Below the pieces are notes generated by a model. The model ran no database searches. It was not told the origin of the DNA and saw only the letters and a program-made list of their open reading frames with translations. Of a stretch of DNA of 64,000 nt, positions 35,501 to 45,186 are shown piece by piece. Location: assembly GCF_040538665.1 (NCBI RefSeq), contig NZ_JBEWXT010000001.1:3002501-3066500 (forward strand), given 5' to 3'. The stretch is from Aureibaculum sp. 2308TA14-22. GTDB lineage: Bacteria > Bacteroidota > Bacteroidia > Flavobacteriales > Flavobacteriaceae. A program made the position numbers and the translations under genes. Position 1 is the first letter of the stretch; every line of letters begins with the position of its first letter.

Positions 35501-36625
35501 ATGACGCTTACCAAAGTAACAAAACTATCTACAATTGTATTTCTTTTGGTTGCGTTTCATTCTTTTGCTCAAACAACAAATATACCTGATAGTAATTTTG
35601 AACAAGCCTTAATAGATTTAAACTATGATACGGGCATTGTAGATGGTACTGTACCAACGATAAATATTGCTAATGTTACTACTTTGAACATTGCTAACAA
35701 GGAGATTTTAGACTTAACAGGTATTGAAGATTTTGCAGCCCTTGAAACTCTTATATGTCACTCTAACAAATTGACCAATTTAGATTTAAGTCAAAACATT
35801 AATTTAATAAGCCTGTTCTGTCACCAGAATAGACTTGTGAATTTAAATGTAAGTCAGAATGTTCTTTTGACAACATTACAATGTTACAGGAATCAATTGA
35901 CAAGTCTTGATGTAAGCCAAAATACTGCATTGGTAATTTTATTTTGTGCCAACAATAAACTTGCAAATTTAGATGTGAGCAACAATATTGCTCTGAGAAA
36001 TTTATATTGCTATTACAATCAATTAACCACCTTAGATGTAAGTCAGAATACTGCACTTATACGATTAGATTGTTTTAGAAATGAACTCACTGAGTTAGAT
36101 GTAAGTCAAAACTTAAATTTAGAGCATTTATATTGTTATAACAATCAACTTACAGGTTTAGATTTAACTGAAAATACAGCCTTAAGAATGTTTAATTGTT
36201 CGAATAATGAACTAACAATTTTAAATCTCAATAATGGAAATAATGGAAATATTGATCGTTTCTTTGCCAGAAACAATGCTGATTTAACTTGTATTACCGT
36301 TGACGACCCTAGTTATTCCATTTCTAATTGGACCAATGTTGACGCTCATGCAACTTTTAGTTTAGATTGCAACCCGTTAAGTACCGATGAATTTGAAGTG
36401 AACGGATTGTCCATATACCCTAATCCGTTTCAAAATGAGTTAAATATTACAATATTAGATGATGCATATTATAGATTGTTTAACGCAAAGGGGCAAATTG
36501 TTTCTAGTGGAACTTTAGAGATCGGTGACACCAAAGTAAATCTTTCTAGATTAACAGGTGGGCTCTACTATCTTATTATAAAAACAGAAACAGGAGAAGT
36601 TTCAAAAAAAGTAATAAAGTACTAA
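35501..36625 (+). CDS. T9SS-exported leucine-rich repeat protein
   Basis: A 374-residue protein with a signal peptide (LVAFHSFAQ). After an N-terminal cap (IPDSNFEQALIDLNYD) come about eight leucine-rich repeats of 21 residues, consensus L-x-C-x-x-N-x-L-T-x-L-D-V-S-Q-N-x-x-L-x-x. The conserved Cys in the first strand is regular. The last 75 residues are a T9SS type A sorting domain (LSIYPNPFQNELNI to GEVSKKVIKY). It should be secreted and anchored on the surface. The ligand is unknown. The stop abuts that of the convergent M28 peptidase gene. Confidence 0.88.
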   Translation: MTLTKVTKLSTIVFLLVAFHSFAQTTNIPDSNFEQALIDLNYDTGIVDGTVPTINIANVTTLNIANKEILDLTGIEDFAALETLICHSNKLTNLDLSQNINLISLFCHQNRLVNLNVSQNVLLTTLQCYRNQLTSLDVSQNTALVILFCANNKLANLDVSNNIALRNLYCYYNQLTTLDVSQNTALIRLDCFRNELTELDVSQNLNLEHLYCYNNQLTGLDLTENTALRMFNCSNNELTILNLNNGNNGNIDRFFARNNADLTCITVDDPSYSISNWTNVDAHATFSLDCNPLSTDEFEVNGLSIYPNPFQNELNITILDDAYYRLFNAKGQIVSSGTLEIGDTKVNLSRLTGGLYYLIIKTETGEVSKKVIKY

Positions 36626-37573
36626 TTACTTTAAACTTCCATCCAAGCCTTCAAAAACAGAAATAATAACACTAACCGCTTTAGCATAAAATTCAGGATG
36701 AATATTTTCAAATTCATCTGTTTCTTTGTGATAATCTTTATGGTCTTCTACACCAAAATATAAAAAAGGAATCTGTTTTTTATGAAACGACCCATGGTCA
36801 GATGAGTTTGTCCAATTCTGCTTGTCATCAGAACCATCGTGGCCAATTAATAATCCAAAGTTTTCTGGAAGTTTAACAGCAGTAATTACTGGTTTTAAAT
36901 GTTCATAAAACCGAGTTCCAACAACATAAAGTTCATTTTTATCGCTTCTACTAATCATATCCATATTAAGGTTTACTAAAATGTTCTCCTTTCCTATTAT
37001 CGGATTATCTACATAATATTTTGACCCTTGCAACCCCATTTCTTCAGCATCAAAAGCAGCTAAAACAACCGAATGCTTAGGTGGGTTTTTCTTGAAATAT
37101 TCAGCAAAACTAAATAATGCACTAGTTCCTGAGGCATCATCATCAGCACCATTATAAATAGCACCATCTTTAACCCCTAAATGATCATAATGTGCAGAAA
37201 TAACAATGTACTTATCTGGATTTTGTGTTCCCTTAATAACGCCTAAAACGTTTATTCCGTTATAGTTTTTCTTATCCCTTCTGCCTGTAAAAGAAAAAGG
37301 TTGATGATATGTTTTTGACAAAGGTAAAACGCCAAATTGTTTAAACTTTGAGGTAATATAATTTCTTGCTTTCAGAGAGCCTTCGGTTCCTGTTCTACGT
37401 CCTTCAAATGCATCAGAAGATAAAACTTTTATATGATGTAATAATGAATCTTTAGAAAACCCAATTGATGATACATAACTATTCTCTGAATTATCAGAGG
37501 TTGTTGATTGCGTTTTGCATCCGGATAAAATAAGTAGAAATATTACTACATAAATAAAATTGCCTCCCTTCAT
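36626..37573 (-). CDS. M28-family metallopeptidase lipoprotein
   Basis: A 315-residue lipoprotein (ILSGC, Cys19) of the aminopeptidase family M28. The two-zinc site is complete: SAHYDHLG, NGADDDASGTSALF, AFDAEEMGLQGSKYY, NLNMDMISR and the distal SDHGSFHKKQIPFLYFG. The amino acids after the Cys are not acidic, so a periplasmic location is likely. It starts 4 bases after sdhB on the same strand and therefore probably rides on the sdhCAB transcript, a position with no obvious metabolic link. Confidence 0.9.
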   Translation of the reverse strand: MKGGNFIYVVIFLLILSGCKTQSTTSDNSENSYVSSIGFSKDSLLHHIKVLSSDAFEGRRTGTEGSLKARNYITSKFKQFGVLPLSKTYHQPFSFTGRRDKKNYNGINVLGVIKGTQNPDKYIVISAHYDHLGVKDGAIYNGADDDASGTSALFSFAEYFKKNPPKHSVVLAAFDAEEMGLQGSKYYVDNPIIGKENILVNLNMDMISRSDKNELYVVGTRFYEHLKPVITAVKLPENFGLLIGHDGSDDKQNWTNSSDHGSFHKKQIPFLYFGVEDHKDYHKETDEFENIHPEFYAKAVSVIISVFEGLDGSLK

Positions 37574-37577
37574 AAAC

Positions 37578-38324
37578 TTATCCTTTTAAACTAGCAGCTA
37601 AATACTCTCTATTCATTCTAGCAATATTTTCCAACGAAATTCCCTTAGGGCATTCCACTTCACAAGCTCCAGTATTTGTACAATTACCAAAACCTTCTTC
37701 GTCCATTTGTTTAACCATATTTAAAACGCGTTCAGTTGCTTCTACTCTCCCCTGTGGTAACAAAGCAAATTGAGATACCTTTGCTCCAACAAACAACATA
37801 GCACTAGAATTTTTACAACTAGCTACACATGCACCGCAACCAATACAAGCTGCAGCATCCATAGATAAATCAGCATCATGTTTAGGAATAGGAATGCTAT
37901 TGGCATCTTGCGTATTACCCGATGTATTTACGGAAATATATCCTCCCGCTTGCTGAATACGCTCAAAAGCGGTTCTATCAACTACCAAATCTTTAATTAC
38001 TGGAAAAGCTTTTGCTCTCCAAGGTTCAATGGTAATGGTTTCTCCATCCTTGAACATACGCATATGCAACTGGCACGTGGTAATACCTCTATCTGGTCCG
38101 TGAGCTTCTCCGTTAATATGTAAAGAACACATACCACAGATACCTTCACGACAATCGTGATCAAAAGCTATAGGTTCTTCGTTTTTATTTACAAGTTGCT
38201 CGTTCAATACATCCATCATTTCTAAAAACGACATATGTTCTGAAATATCGGTAACTTTGTATTCGACCATTTGACCCTTAGTTTTTGAGTCTTTTTGTCT
38301 CCAGATTTTTAACGTTAAATTCAT
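37578..38324 (-). CDS. sdhB: Succinate dehydrogenase / fumarate reductase iron-sulfur subunit
   Basis: A 248-residue electron-transfer subunit of respiratory complex II. The [2Fe-2S] ligands are in [20 protein letters not shown] and GITTCQLHM. The [4Fe-4S] and [3Fe-4S] ligands are in [14 protein letters not shown] and [15 protein letters not shown]. It is 8 bases downstream of sdhA and passes electrons from FAD to the haem b subunit. Confidence 0.96.
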   Translation of the reverse strand: MNLTLKIWRQKDSKTKGQMVEYKVTDISEHMSFLEMMDVLNEQLVNKNEEPIAFDHDCREGICGMCSLHINGEAHGPDRGITTCQLHMRMFKDGETITIEPWRAKAFPVIKDLVVDRTAFERIQQAGGYISVNTSGNTQDANSIPIPKHDADLSMDAAACIGCGACVASCKNSSAMLFVGAKVSQFALLPQGRVEATERVLNMVKQMDEEGFGNCTNTGACEVECPKGISLENIARMNREYLAASLKG

Positions 38325-38332
38325 AATGTATT

Positions 38333-40336
38333 TTATTTGTATGACCTCGTCTTCAATTCAATATCCTTAAATTCTAATTCTTCTTTATGCAAAATTGCCT
38401 CACTTGGCTTCCCAGTATACTCCCAAGTGGATACATAGGCAAAATTCTTGTCATCACGTAAGGCCTCACCATCTTCGGTTACATATTCTTCACGGAAATG
38501 TCCTCCACATGATTCGTTTCTTTCCAAGGCATCTTTAGCAAATAATTCTCCTAATTCCAAAAAGTCCGCAACTCTTCCTGCCTTTTCTAATTCTTGATTA
38601 AATTCTTCGTTTTTGCCTGGTACTTTTACATTTTTCCAAAAATCCTCTCTAATTTCTTGAATTTCCTTAATGGCTTCTTTTAGACCTTTTTCATTACGTG
38701 CCATACCTACTTTGTTCCACATTACCAATCCTAATTTTTTATGATAATAGTCAACAGAATGTGTTCCCTCATTATTGATAAAGAAATCTATTTTATCTTT
38801 TACTTCTTTTTCTGCAGCATCAAATTCTGGTGTGTCCGTTGGAATTTCTCCTGTACGGATGTCATCAGCTAAATAATCACCAATAGTATATGGTAATACA
38901 AAATAACCATCTGCTAAACCTTGCATTAAAGCAGAAGCTCCTAGACGGTTAGCCCCGTGGTCGGAAAAATTGGCTTCTCCGATACAGTACAATCCCGGAA
39001 CGGTAGTCATCAAGTTGTAATCCACCCAAACACCGCCCATGGTGTAGTGGGTTGCAGGATAGATCATCATTGGTGTTTTATACGGGTTTTCATCTATTAT
39101 TTTCTCATACATTTGAAAAAGGTTTCCGTATTTCGCTTCTATTATACCCTCACCTAATTCAATAATTCTTTCTTTTGATGGATTATGAACACCATGAATT
39201 TTAGCTTGTTCTGAACCATAACGCTCAATGGCAGCTGCAAAATCCAGATATACGGCTTCTCCGGTAGCGTTTACGCCAAAACCAGCATCACATCTTTCTT
39301 TGGCTGCTCTTGACGCTACATCACGTGGTACCAAGTTACCAAATGCAGGGTAACGTCTTTCTAAAAAGTAATCCCTGTTTTCTTCGGCAATCTGCGTTGG
39401 TTTTAGTTTGCCTTCTTGTATAGCTTTGGCATCTTCAATGTTTTTTGGCACCCAAATTCTACCATCGTTACGCAACGATTCCGACATCAAGGTCAATTTT
39501 GATTGGTAATCGCCCGAACGTGGAATACAAGTTGGATGAATTTGTGTAAAGCAAGGATTTGCAAAATAAGCTCCTTTTTTATGGATTTTCCAAGCTGCAG
39601 TTGCATTGGAACCCATGGCATTCGTCGATAAAAAATAAACATTTCCATAACCGCCAGAAGCTATAACTACTGCATGTGCTGAATGGCGTTCTATCTCACC
39701 ATTAACAAGGTTACGTGTAATAATGCCTCTTGCTTTTCCGTCAACTTTTACAACATCCAACATTTCATGACGGTTGTACATTTCAATTTTACCACGAGCA
39801 ATTTGACGGTTCATTGCCGAATAAGCACCCAATAATAATTGTTGCCCTGTTTGTCCTTTGGCATAAAAAGTTCTAGAAACCAAAACGCCCCCAAAAGAAC
39901 GGTTGTCCAATAACCCGCCATATTCACGGGCAAAAGGTACCCCTTGGGCCACACATTGGTCAATGATATTTCCTGAAACTTCTGCCAGACGATATACGTT
40001 TGCTTCACGCGAACGGTAATCTCCACCCTTAACGGTATCATAGAACAAGCGGTAATTGGAATCACCATCGCCTTGATAATTTTTAGCGGCATTTATCCCG
40101 CCCTGAGCGGCAATGGAATGTGCCCTACGCGGTGAATCTTGGTAACAAAACGCTTTTACGTTATAGCCAAGCTCGGCCAAAGTAGCTGCAGCAGAACCAC
40201 CAGCAAGTCCGGTTCCTACAACAATAACGTCTATATTTCGTTTATTGGCCGGGTTTACCAGATCAATATTATCTTTATAATTCGTCCATTTATCTTTTAT
40301 TGGACCTTTGGGCACTTTTGAATTTAAAGTCGTCAT
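38333..40336 (-). CDS. sdhA: Succinate dehydrogenase flavoprotein subunit
   Basis: A 667-residue catalytic subunit oxidising succinate to fumarate in the TCA cycle. The FAD-binding start is [19 protein letters not shown], the covalent FAD site lies in [17 protein letters not shown], and active-site residues are in [13 protein letters not shown] and [34 protein letters not shown] is the second FAD contact. The length and the larger insertions match the Bacteroidetes/Wolinella-type enzyme class. It lies 14 bases downstream of sdhC. Confidence 0.96.
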   Translation of the reverse strand: MTTLNSKVPKGPIKDKWTNYKDNIDLVNPANKRNIDVIVVGTGLAGGSAAATLAELGYNVKAFCYQDSPRRAHSIAAQGGINAAKNYQGDGDSNYRLFYDTVKGGDYRSREANVYRLAEVSGNIIDQCVAQGVPFAREYGGLLDNRSFGGVLVSRTFYAKGQTGQQLLLGAYSAMNRQIARGKIEMYNRHEMLDVVKVDGKARGIITRNLVNGEIERHSAHAVVIASGGYGNVYFLSTNAMGSNATAAWKIHKKGAYFANPCFTQIHPTCIPRSGDYQSKLTLMSESLRNDGRIWVPKNIEDAKAIQEGKLKPTQIAEENRDYFLERRYPAFGNLVPRDVASRAAKERCDAGFGVNATGEAVYLDFAAAIERYGSEQAKIHGVHNPSKERIIELGEGIIEAKYGNLFQMYEKIIDENPYKTPMMIYPATHYTMGGVWVDYNLMTTVPGLYCIGEANFSDHGANRLGASALMQGLADGYFVLPYTIGDYLADDIRTGEIPTDTPEFDAAEKEVKDKIDFFINNEGTHSVDYYHKKLGLVMWNKVGMARNEKGLKEAIKEIQEIREDFWKNVKVPGKNEEFNQELEKAGRVADFLELGELFAKDALERNESCGGHFREEYVTEDGEALRDDKNFAYVSTWEYTGKPSEAILHKEELEFKDIELKTRSYK

Positions 40337-40350
40337 AATACAGTATAAGA

Positions 40351-41028
40351 TTAATGGTTAAAATGATGGAACAGAGCAATGAAAATAAATCCGGCCGGAA
40401 TCAGAATGGAATACCATTTCCCGGCAGCTTTCACAAAACTGTTGTATTTATTGTTAAAGCCGATAGATTGAAAAGCCGATTGAAAACCGTGCAATAAATG
40501 TAACGCTAACAAAACAAATGAAACAACATATGCACCAACTCGCAACGGACTCACAAACTTATGCTGCAATTCTTCAAAGTAACGGTATCCTTCGCCATCA
40601 GCCAGCAAACCGGACATATCCCCTTTAATATATTTGGTATTTATTTCCGGAATCCAAAAATCAATAAAATGCAATACAAAAAATGCCAGCACTACAAGCC
40701 CGCTATAGATCATGTTTCTACTCATCCATGTAGAGTTGGCAGATCCTTTAAAATTATAATACTTAACATTTCTAGCACTTTTATTCTTTAATTCCAAGAC
40801 AAAACCCATTACAAAATGAAATACAACACCAAAAATCAACACGGGTTGTAAAGCAAATTGAACCAATGGGTTTGTACCCATAAAATGGGACAGTTCGTTA
40901 AATAAATTCTCACTGAATACCGAGGTAATATTAACGGCCAAATGAATAATCAGGAAAAAAATAAGAAAGAGTGCGGACAGTGCCATGGCAAACTTTCGAG
41001 CAATTGATGAAGATAAAAATCCGCTCAT
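40351..41028 (-). CDS. sdhC: Succinate dehydrogenase cytochrome b subunit
   Basis: A 225-residue membrane anchor with five hydrophobic helices, the single-subunit (type B) form that replaces separate SdhC and SdhD. Helices include [80 protein letters not shown] and [19 protein letters not shown]. The His residues in each helix are candidates for the two haem b groups. It is the first gene of sdhCAB and is preceded by a TATCTTTG promoter element. Confidence 0.94.
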   Translation of the reverse strand: MSGFLSSSIARKFAMALSALFLIFFLIIHLAVNITSVFSENLFNELSHFMGTNPLVQFALQPVLIFGVVFHFVMGFVLELKNKSARNVKYYNFKGSANSTWMSRNMIYSGLVVLAFFVLHFIDFWIPEINTKYIKGDMSGLLADGEGYRYFEELQHKFVSPLRVGAYVVSFVLLALHLLHGFQSAFQSIGFNNKYNSFVKAAGKWYSILIPAGFIFIALFHHFNH

Positions 41029-41053
41029 TTTGATTAGTTTTTCGTATGTAACA

Positions 41054-41061
41054 CAAAGATA
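41054..41061 (-). promoter_or_regulatory. Probable promoter -7 element of sdhCAB
   Basis: Minus-strand TATCTTTG matches TAnnTTTG and ends 25 bases before the sdhC ATG. Confidence 0.45.
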
Positions 41062-41176
41062 CTATTTACATTGTTTTAAAGCCAATTACTTTATGTGTTT
41101 TTTTCTTATTTAGAATGATTATAAAAACATTATATTTAGCTGTTCTAATTTAGCATTTCAATACGATATAAAGTTT

Positions 41177-42385
41177 ATGTACTCCAAAAATGTCCAATTT
41201 AAAAACAAACAAGGTATAATACTTGATGGCAATATTGATTTCCCAATTGATAAAAAACCTTTGAGCTATGCTTTATTTGCTCACTTTTTTACGGGTTCTA
41301 AAAATTTTACCGCTGTCAGAAACATTTCAAAAGCCTTAACGCATAACAGAATAGCCGTAATGCGTTTTGACTTTACTGGGCTAGGTAATAGTGAAGGTAA
41401 ATTCGAAGATTCCAATTTTTCTACCAATATTGACGACCTAATTTCGGCAGCAACATATTTAAAAGAGAATTATAAATCTCCTAAAATAATTATAGGTCAT
41501 TCTTTAGGTGGTGCAGCTGGGGTTTTTGCCGCCAATGAAATCGATTCCATCCAAGCCATAGTTACCATTGGGGCACCTTCTAACCCATCACACGTTGAGC
41601 ATTTATTTGAAGATCATATAGAAGATATTAATCTAGAAGGCGAAGCTACTTTTGAGATTTCAGGGCGTTCGTTTACCATAAAAAAACATTTTTTAGAAGA
41701 TTTAAGTTCTAAAAACATGACTAAATTATTACAAAAATCCAGAAAGCCTATTTTAGTACTACATTCACCACAAGATAAAATTGTCGAAATTGCTAATGCC
41801 AAAGAGATTTATAATGCCGCTCATCATCCTAAAAGTTTCGTCTCGCTTGATGGTGCCAATCATTTATTGACCAACAAGGCAGATTCTTTCTATGTGGGCG
41901 AGGTATTAGCTAGTTGGGCAAAACGTTATGTTTTATTTAATGAAGAACCTGAACTGAATACCGATAAACAAACAGTAGTTAGAATTGGTAAAACAAAGTA
42001 CAGTACAGAAATTGTAGCAAGAAACCATTCCATATTAGCAGATGAGCCAAAGAAATTCGGCGGTAAAGATTCTGGGCTAACACCTTATGAACTTTTGCTG
42101 GCAAGTTTGGGCTCTTGTACCGCCATTACCTTGCGAATGTACGCAGACAGAAAAAAATGGGATTTAGATGAGGTTTTGGTTCACTTAGAACATTTTAAAC
42201 AACATGCTGAAGACTGTAATTCTTGTGAAGATCCTTCGTCCAAAATTGACAAATTTATACGAACTGTTGAGTTAGTGGGCGACCTTACTTTTGATCAACG
42301 AAAAAGATTGTTGCAGATTGCCAACAGATGCCCTGTCCATAAAACATTAGAAAATAAAATAGAAATAGAAACCGTTTTACGCTAA
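41177..42385 (+). CDS. Alpha/beta hydrolase fused to an OsmC-family domain
   Basis: A 402-residue two-domain protein. The hydrolase (residues 1-255) has the nucleophile Ser109 in IIGHSLGGAAG, Asp200 in HSPQDKIV and His229 in DGANHLL. The OsmC/Ohr-like domain (about 265-402) has the two redox cysteines, Cys314 in LASLGSCTAITLRMY and Cys384 in ANRCPVHKTL, which reduce organic hydroperoxides. The fusion is widespread in Flavobacteria; its substrate may be an acyl or lipid hydroperoxide. It opens a run of five same-strand genes ending with a sigma/anti-sigma pair. Confidence 0.9.
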   Translation: MYSKNVQFKNKQGIILDGNIDFPIDKKPLSYALFAHFFTGSKNFTAVRNISKALTHNRIAVMRFDFTGLGNSEGKFEDSNFSTNIDDLISAATYLKENYKSPKIIIGHSLGGAAGVFAANEIDSIQAIVTIGAPSNPSHVEHLFEDHIEDINLEGEATFEISGRSFTIKKHFLEDLSSKNMTKLLQKSRKPILVLHSPQDKIVEIANAKEIYNAAHHPKSFVSLDGANHLLTNKADSFYVGEVLASWAKRYVLFNEEPELNTDKQTVVRIGKTKYSTEIVARNHSILADEPKKFGGKDSGLTPYELLLASLGSCTAITLRMYADRKKWDLDEVLVHLEHFKQHAEDCNSCEDPSSKIDKFIRTVELVGDLTFDQRKRLLQIANRCPVHKTLENKIEIETVLR

Positions 42386-42394
42386 ATTATAATA

Positions 42395-43309
42395 ATGAAC
42401 ATATTTATACTTTCCGTTGGCGAAACTATCTACTCTACGCAAAGATTGGTGCAGGAAGCTGAAAATTTAGGACATACGGTTCGAGTTATTAATCATACAC
42501 AATGTTCGGTTAAACTAGGCAAGGGCAAACCTCAGATTATTTTTGAAGGTGAAAATATTATTGATGTACCTAATGTAATTATTCCCAGAATAGGTGCATC
42601 TGTAAGTAGGCATGGTGCCGCTATTGTTAAAGAATTTGAAATGAATGGTGTGTTCAGCACTGCACGTTCTTTAGGCATTTTAAGGGCTCAAAATAAAGTG
42701 CGTACCTTACAGATAATGAACAGGAAAAATATTCCTATTCCGCAAACGGTTTTTTCCATAAATCCTAAAAATATTGATGAACAAATTGAATTATTAGGTG
42801 GTCCGCCCGTAATTATTAAATTACAAGAAGGCACTCAAGGTATGGGTGTTATTTTAGCAGAATCCAAAAAATCGGCAAAGTCCATTATGGATACTTTTTA
42901 CAACATGAAGACCAGTTTTTTATTACAAGAATTTATTGAAGAATCTAATGGAGAAGATATTAGAACAATTGTAGTGGGCAATAAAGTTGTAGCTTCTATG
43001 AAACGAAAAGGTGAAGTGGGCGAGTTTAGATCAAACATCCATAGGGGTGGTACTGGTGAGATAGCTCAATTGACAAATGTAGAAAGAAAAATGGCTTTAC
43101 GAGCCACCAAATATTTAAGTTTGCCTGTGGCCGGAGTAGATATAATCAGATCTAAAAAAGGCTCGTTGTTATTAGAAGTAAATGCCTCGCCTGGTTTACA
43201 AGGAATTGAAGCCTATACACAAATAAACGTAGCTTATCATATCATAAAATATTTAGAAAATAATGTTCGACAAAAATTTCAAAAACGAACCCATAGAAAT
43301 AAAAGGTGA
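42395..43309 (+). CDS. rimK: RimK-like ATP-grasp glutamate ligase
   Basis: A 304-residue ATP-grasp ligase related to RimK, which adds glutamate residues to the C-terminus of ribosomal protein S6. Visible are the N-terminal domain (IFILSVGETIYSTQRLV), ATP-binding KLQEGTQGMGVILAES and LLQEFIEESNGEDIRTIVVG, RKGEVGEFRSNIHRGG, and the metal site LLLEVNASPGLQGIE. It begins 9 bases after the hydrolase-OsmC gene, and its last 47 bases overlap the next gene. The true acceptor could be S6 or another peptide or amino acid. Confidence 0.88.
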   Translation: MNIFILSVGETIYSTQRLVQEAENLGHTVRVINHTQCSVKLGKGKPQIIFEGENIIDVPNVIIPRIGASVSRHGAAIVKEFEMNGVFSTARSLGILRAQNKVRTLQIMNRKNIPIPQTVFSINPKNIDEQIELLGGPPVIIKLQEGTQGMGVILAESKKSAKSIMDTFYNMKTSFLLQEFIEESNGEDIRTIVVGNKVVASMKRKGEVGEFRSNIHRGGTGEIAQLTNVERKMALRATKYLSLPVAGVDIIRSKKGSLLLEVNASPGLQGIEAYTQINVAYHIIKYLENNVRQKFQKRTHRNKR

Positions 43310-44225
43310 AAAGGTCGATTTAGGAGAGCACAAACTCATTAAATTCGAAATTGACAGATTGGCCACTGGAACAAAAATTGAGATTCCAACTTATGTCTTT
43401 AACGGAAAAAAGCCTGGGCCAACGGTTTTAATTCAGGCGGGGCTGCACGGTGATGAGTTAAATGGAGTTGAAATAATACGTAAAATGCTCACCAAAAATT
43501 ATTTTAATGTGGAAAGAGGATGTGCTATTGTAGTTCCATTATTAAATGTTTTTGGATTTTTACATTTTTCTAGAGATGTTAATGATAAAGATGTAAACCG
43601 AAGTTTCCCAGGGTCAAAAACAGGGTCGTTGGCAAGTAGAATTGCGTACTTTCACCTTAGAGAAATAACCAAAAATGTTGATTTTGGTATTGATATTCAC
43701 ACTGGTGGTAAACAACGCAATAATTACCCTCAAATTAGATATACTCCTAGTTCTGAAGAGGGTAAACGGTTGGCATCTATTTTTAATGCACCTTATCAAT
43801 TTGGGTCAAATCTGATAGCTAAATCGTTTAGAAAAGCTGCTCATAATCATAATATTCCAATAATTGTATATGAAGGTGGTGAGTCTTTACGGTTCGACAA
43901 GTTTGCCATACGAAAAGGTAAAGAAGGCATCCTAAACATTTTAGAACATTTTGAGATGATTCCGAAAACTAAGAGTAAAAAGAATGAACCAACTATAGAA
44001 ATATCAAGTCGAAAATGGATAAGAGCCAAAATTGCTGGCATGTTAAATTTACGGATTAAAAATGGTGAACATGTTACTAACGGGCAAACATTGGGTTATA
44101 TAACAGATACCTATGGGGAGTCGATTATAAGCATAAAAGCACCTTACAGCGGATATATTATTGCTGTTAATAATTTTCCTGTAGTTAATAGAGGAGATGC
44201 GATTTTTCATATTGGAAAAAAATAA
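43263..44225 (+). CDS. Succinylglutamate desuccinylase/aspartoacylase (AstE/AspA) family zinc hydrolase
   Basis: A 320-residue M14-superfamily hydrolase. Zinc ligands are His62 and Glu65 in AGLHGDELNGVE and His146 in GIDIHTGG. DVNRSFPG supplies the Asn-Arg pair that holds the substrate carboxylate, and VYEGGESLRFD carries the probable catalytic Glu. The C-terminal beta domain (IAGMLNLRIKNGEHVTNG to APYSGYIIAV) resembles a barrel-sandwich/lipoyl-like fold. The gene overlaps rimK by 47 bases, so the two are coupled; removal of what RimK adds, or of an N-acyl group, are both possible. Confidence 0.88.
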   Translation: MFDKNFKNEPIEIKGEKVDLGEHKLIKFEIDRLATGTKIEIPTYVFNGKKPGPTVLIQAGLHGDELNGVEIIRKMLTKNYFNVERGCAIVVPLLNVFGFLHFSRDVNDKDVNRSFPGSKTGSLASRIAYFHLREITKNVDFGIDIHTGGKQRNNYPQIRYTPSSEEGKRLASIFNAPYQFGSNLIAKSFRKAAHNHNIPIIVYEGGESLRFDKFAIRKGKEGILNILEHFEMIPKTKSKKNEPTIEISSRKWIRAKIAGMLNLRIKNGEHVTNGQTLGYITDTYGESIISIKAPYSGYIIAVNNFPVVNRGDAIFHIGKK

Positions 44226-44254
44226 AATATTATATTTACTTTTTTAAAATTTTA

Positions 44255-44824
44255 ATGTCAACTTCAACCAAACATAGTTTAGAACCAAATAACTGGGTAA
44301 AAGAATATTCAGATTATTTGTACAACTATACCATTACACGAATTGATAATCATGAGCAGGCTAAAGACATTGTTCAAGAAACTTTTTTCTCAGCATTAAA
44401 AGCAGCTAAAAATTATAGAGGTCAGGCCTCTGAACGCACTTGGTTAATAGCTATCCTTAAACGTAAAATAATAGATTATTACAGGAAAATAAACTCTCGT
44501 AAAGGGAAAGCTGAAATAAGAGTAAACTTTTACGAAGATGGTGATAAAAAAGGAAGTTGGTTAGAAGAACGTGTGCCACAATTATGGGATAATGGGGCTG
44601 AAAAAGAAATTGAAAATGCCGAACTTAAAAATGTACTGGATGGTTGTATAGATCATTTGCCCGAAAAATATAGATTGGTATTTAACTTGAAAAACGTTGA
44701 GCATTACGAAACGGAAGAAATATGTAATGAACTAGGTATCACGCCGTCTAACCTGTGGGTTATCATCCATAGGGCCAGACATCAGCTAAGAAAGTGTTTA
44801 GAAGATAATTGGTTTGCAAAATAG
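44255..44824 (+). CDS. ECF-type RNA polymerase sigma factor
   Basis: A 189-residue sigma-70 family protein with regions 2 and 4 only. Region 2 is at NWVKEYSDYLYNYTITRI, AKDIVQETFFSALKAA and RTWLIAILKRKIIDYYR. Region 4 is at HLPEKYRLVFNLKNVEHYETEEICNELGITPSNLWVIIHRAR, split here only by my reading. It starts 29 bases after the AstE-like gene and is followed after 6 bases by a mini zinc-binding protein that is probably its anti-sigma factor. Confidence 0.88.
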   Translation: MSTSTKHSLEPNNWVKEYSDYLYNYTITRIDNHEQAKDIVQETFFSALKAAKNYRGQASERTWLIAILKRKIIDYYRKINSRKGKAEIRVNFYEDGDKKGSWLEERVPQLWDNGAEKEIENAELKNVLDGCIDHLPEKYRLVFNLKNVEHYETEEICNELGITPSNLWVIIHRARHQLRKCLEDNWFAK

Positions 44825-44830
44825 TATTTT

Positions 44831-45100
44831 ATGAGTATGAAAATTTTTATTAGCTGTGATGAAGCTACAACCATTTGTAACAAGAGCCAATACAAAGAAG
44901 CTTCTTTTTGGGAGATAATAAAGTTAAAAATTCATGTTTTTAGCTGTAAAATATGTGGACGCTATTCTAAACAAAATGCGACATTAACTAAAGTTTGTGA
45001 CAAGCATTTGAACAAAACCGAAAGCGAACGCAAACTCTGTGAAGAAGAAAAAGAAGCAATTCAAACAGAGGTAGTAAAAAAAATAAATTCTAATCCTTAA
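44831..45100 (+). CDS. Mini zinc-binding anti-sigma factor candidate (ZAS-like)
   Basis: An 89-residue cytoplasmic protein. It carries H-x3-C-x2-C (His35, Cys39, Cys42 in IHVFSCKICGRY), the signature of zinc-binding anti-sigma domains, with an additional upstream Cys16. There is no transmembrane segment, so it would be a soluble regulator. It is 6 bases after the ECF sigma gene. An in-frame ATG at 44837 (MKIFISCDEA) is an alternative start. A strong terminator follows. Sigma binding is inferred from motif and position. Confidence 0.75.
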   Translation: MSMKIFISCDEATTICNKSQYKEASFWEIIKLKIHVFSCKICGRYSKQNATLTKVCDKHLNKTESERKLCEEEKEAIQTEVVKKINSNP

Positions 45101-45122
45101 ATAACTAATAGATTTCAATATT

Positions 45123-45165
45123 AAAACTCCAAATTTCAAAGCTAGTTTTTGAAATTTGGAGTTTT
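45123..45165 (+). terminator. Terminator of the sigma/anti-sigma operon
   Basis: Perfect 18-base arms (45123-45140 and 45148-45165, core AACTCCAAATTTCAAA) with a seven-base loop, ending in TTTT. It is directly followed by the promoter of the next gene. Confidence 0.85.
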
Positions 45166-45174
45166 AAATTTGAT

Positions 45175-45182
45175 TAATTTTG
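45175..45182 (+). promoter_or_regulatory. Probable -7 element next to the O-methyltransferase start
   Basis: TAATTTTG matches TAnnTTTG and ends 4 bases before the ATG at 45187, so the mRNA would be leaderless. The -33 region would overlap the terminator's 3' arm. Confidence 0.4.
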
Positions 45183-45186
45183 TACT

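Noticed and set aside
35799-36056. Open frame opposite the leucine-rich repeats
   Set aside because: Its regular pattern only mirrors the 63-base periodicity of the repeats.
35750-36240. Regular 63-base periodicity considered as a CRISPR or tandem DNA repeat
   Set aside because: The repeats diverge at codon third positions and encode leucine-rich repeats in frame, so it is protein-level repetition.
43263-43309. Frameshift between RimK and the AstE-like protein
   Set aside because: Both proteins are complete with normal ends; the overlap is better read as translational coupling.
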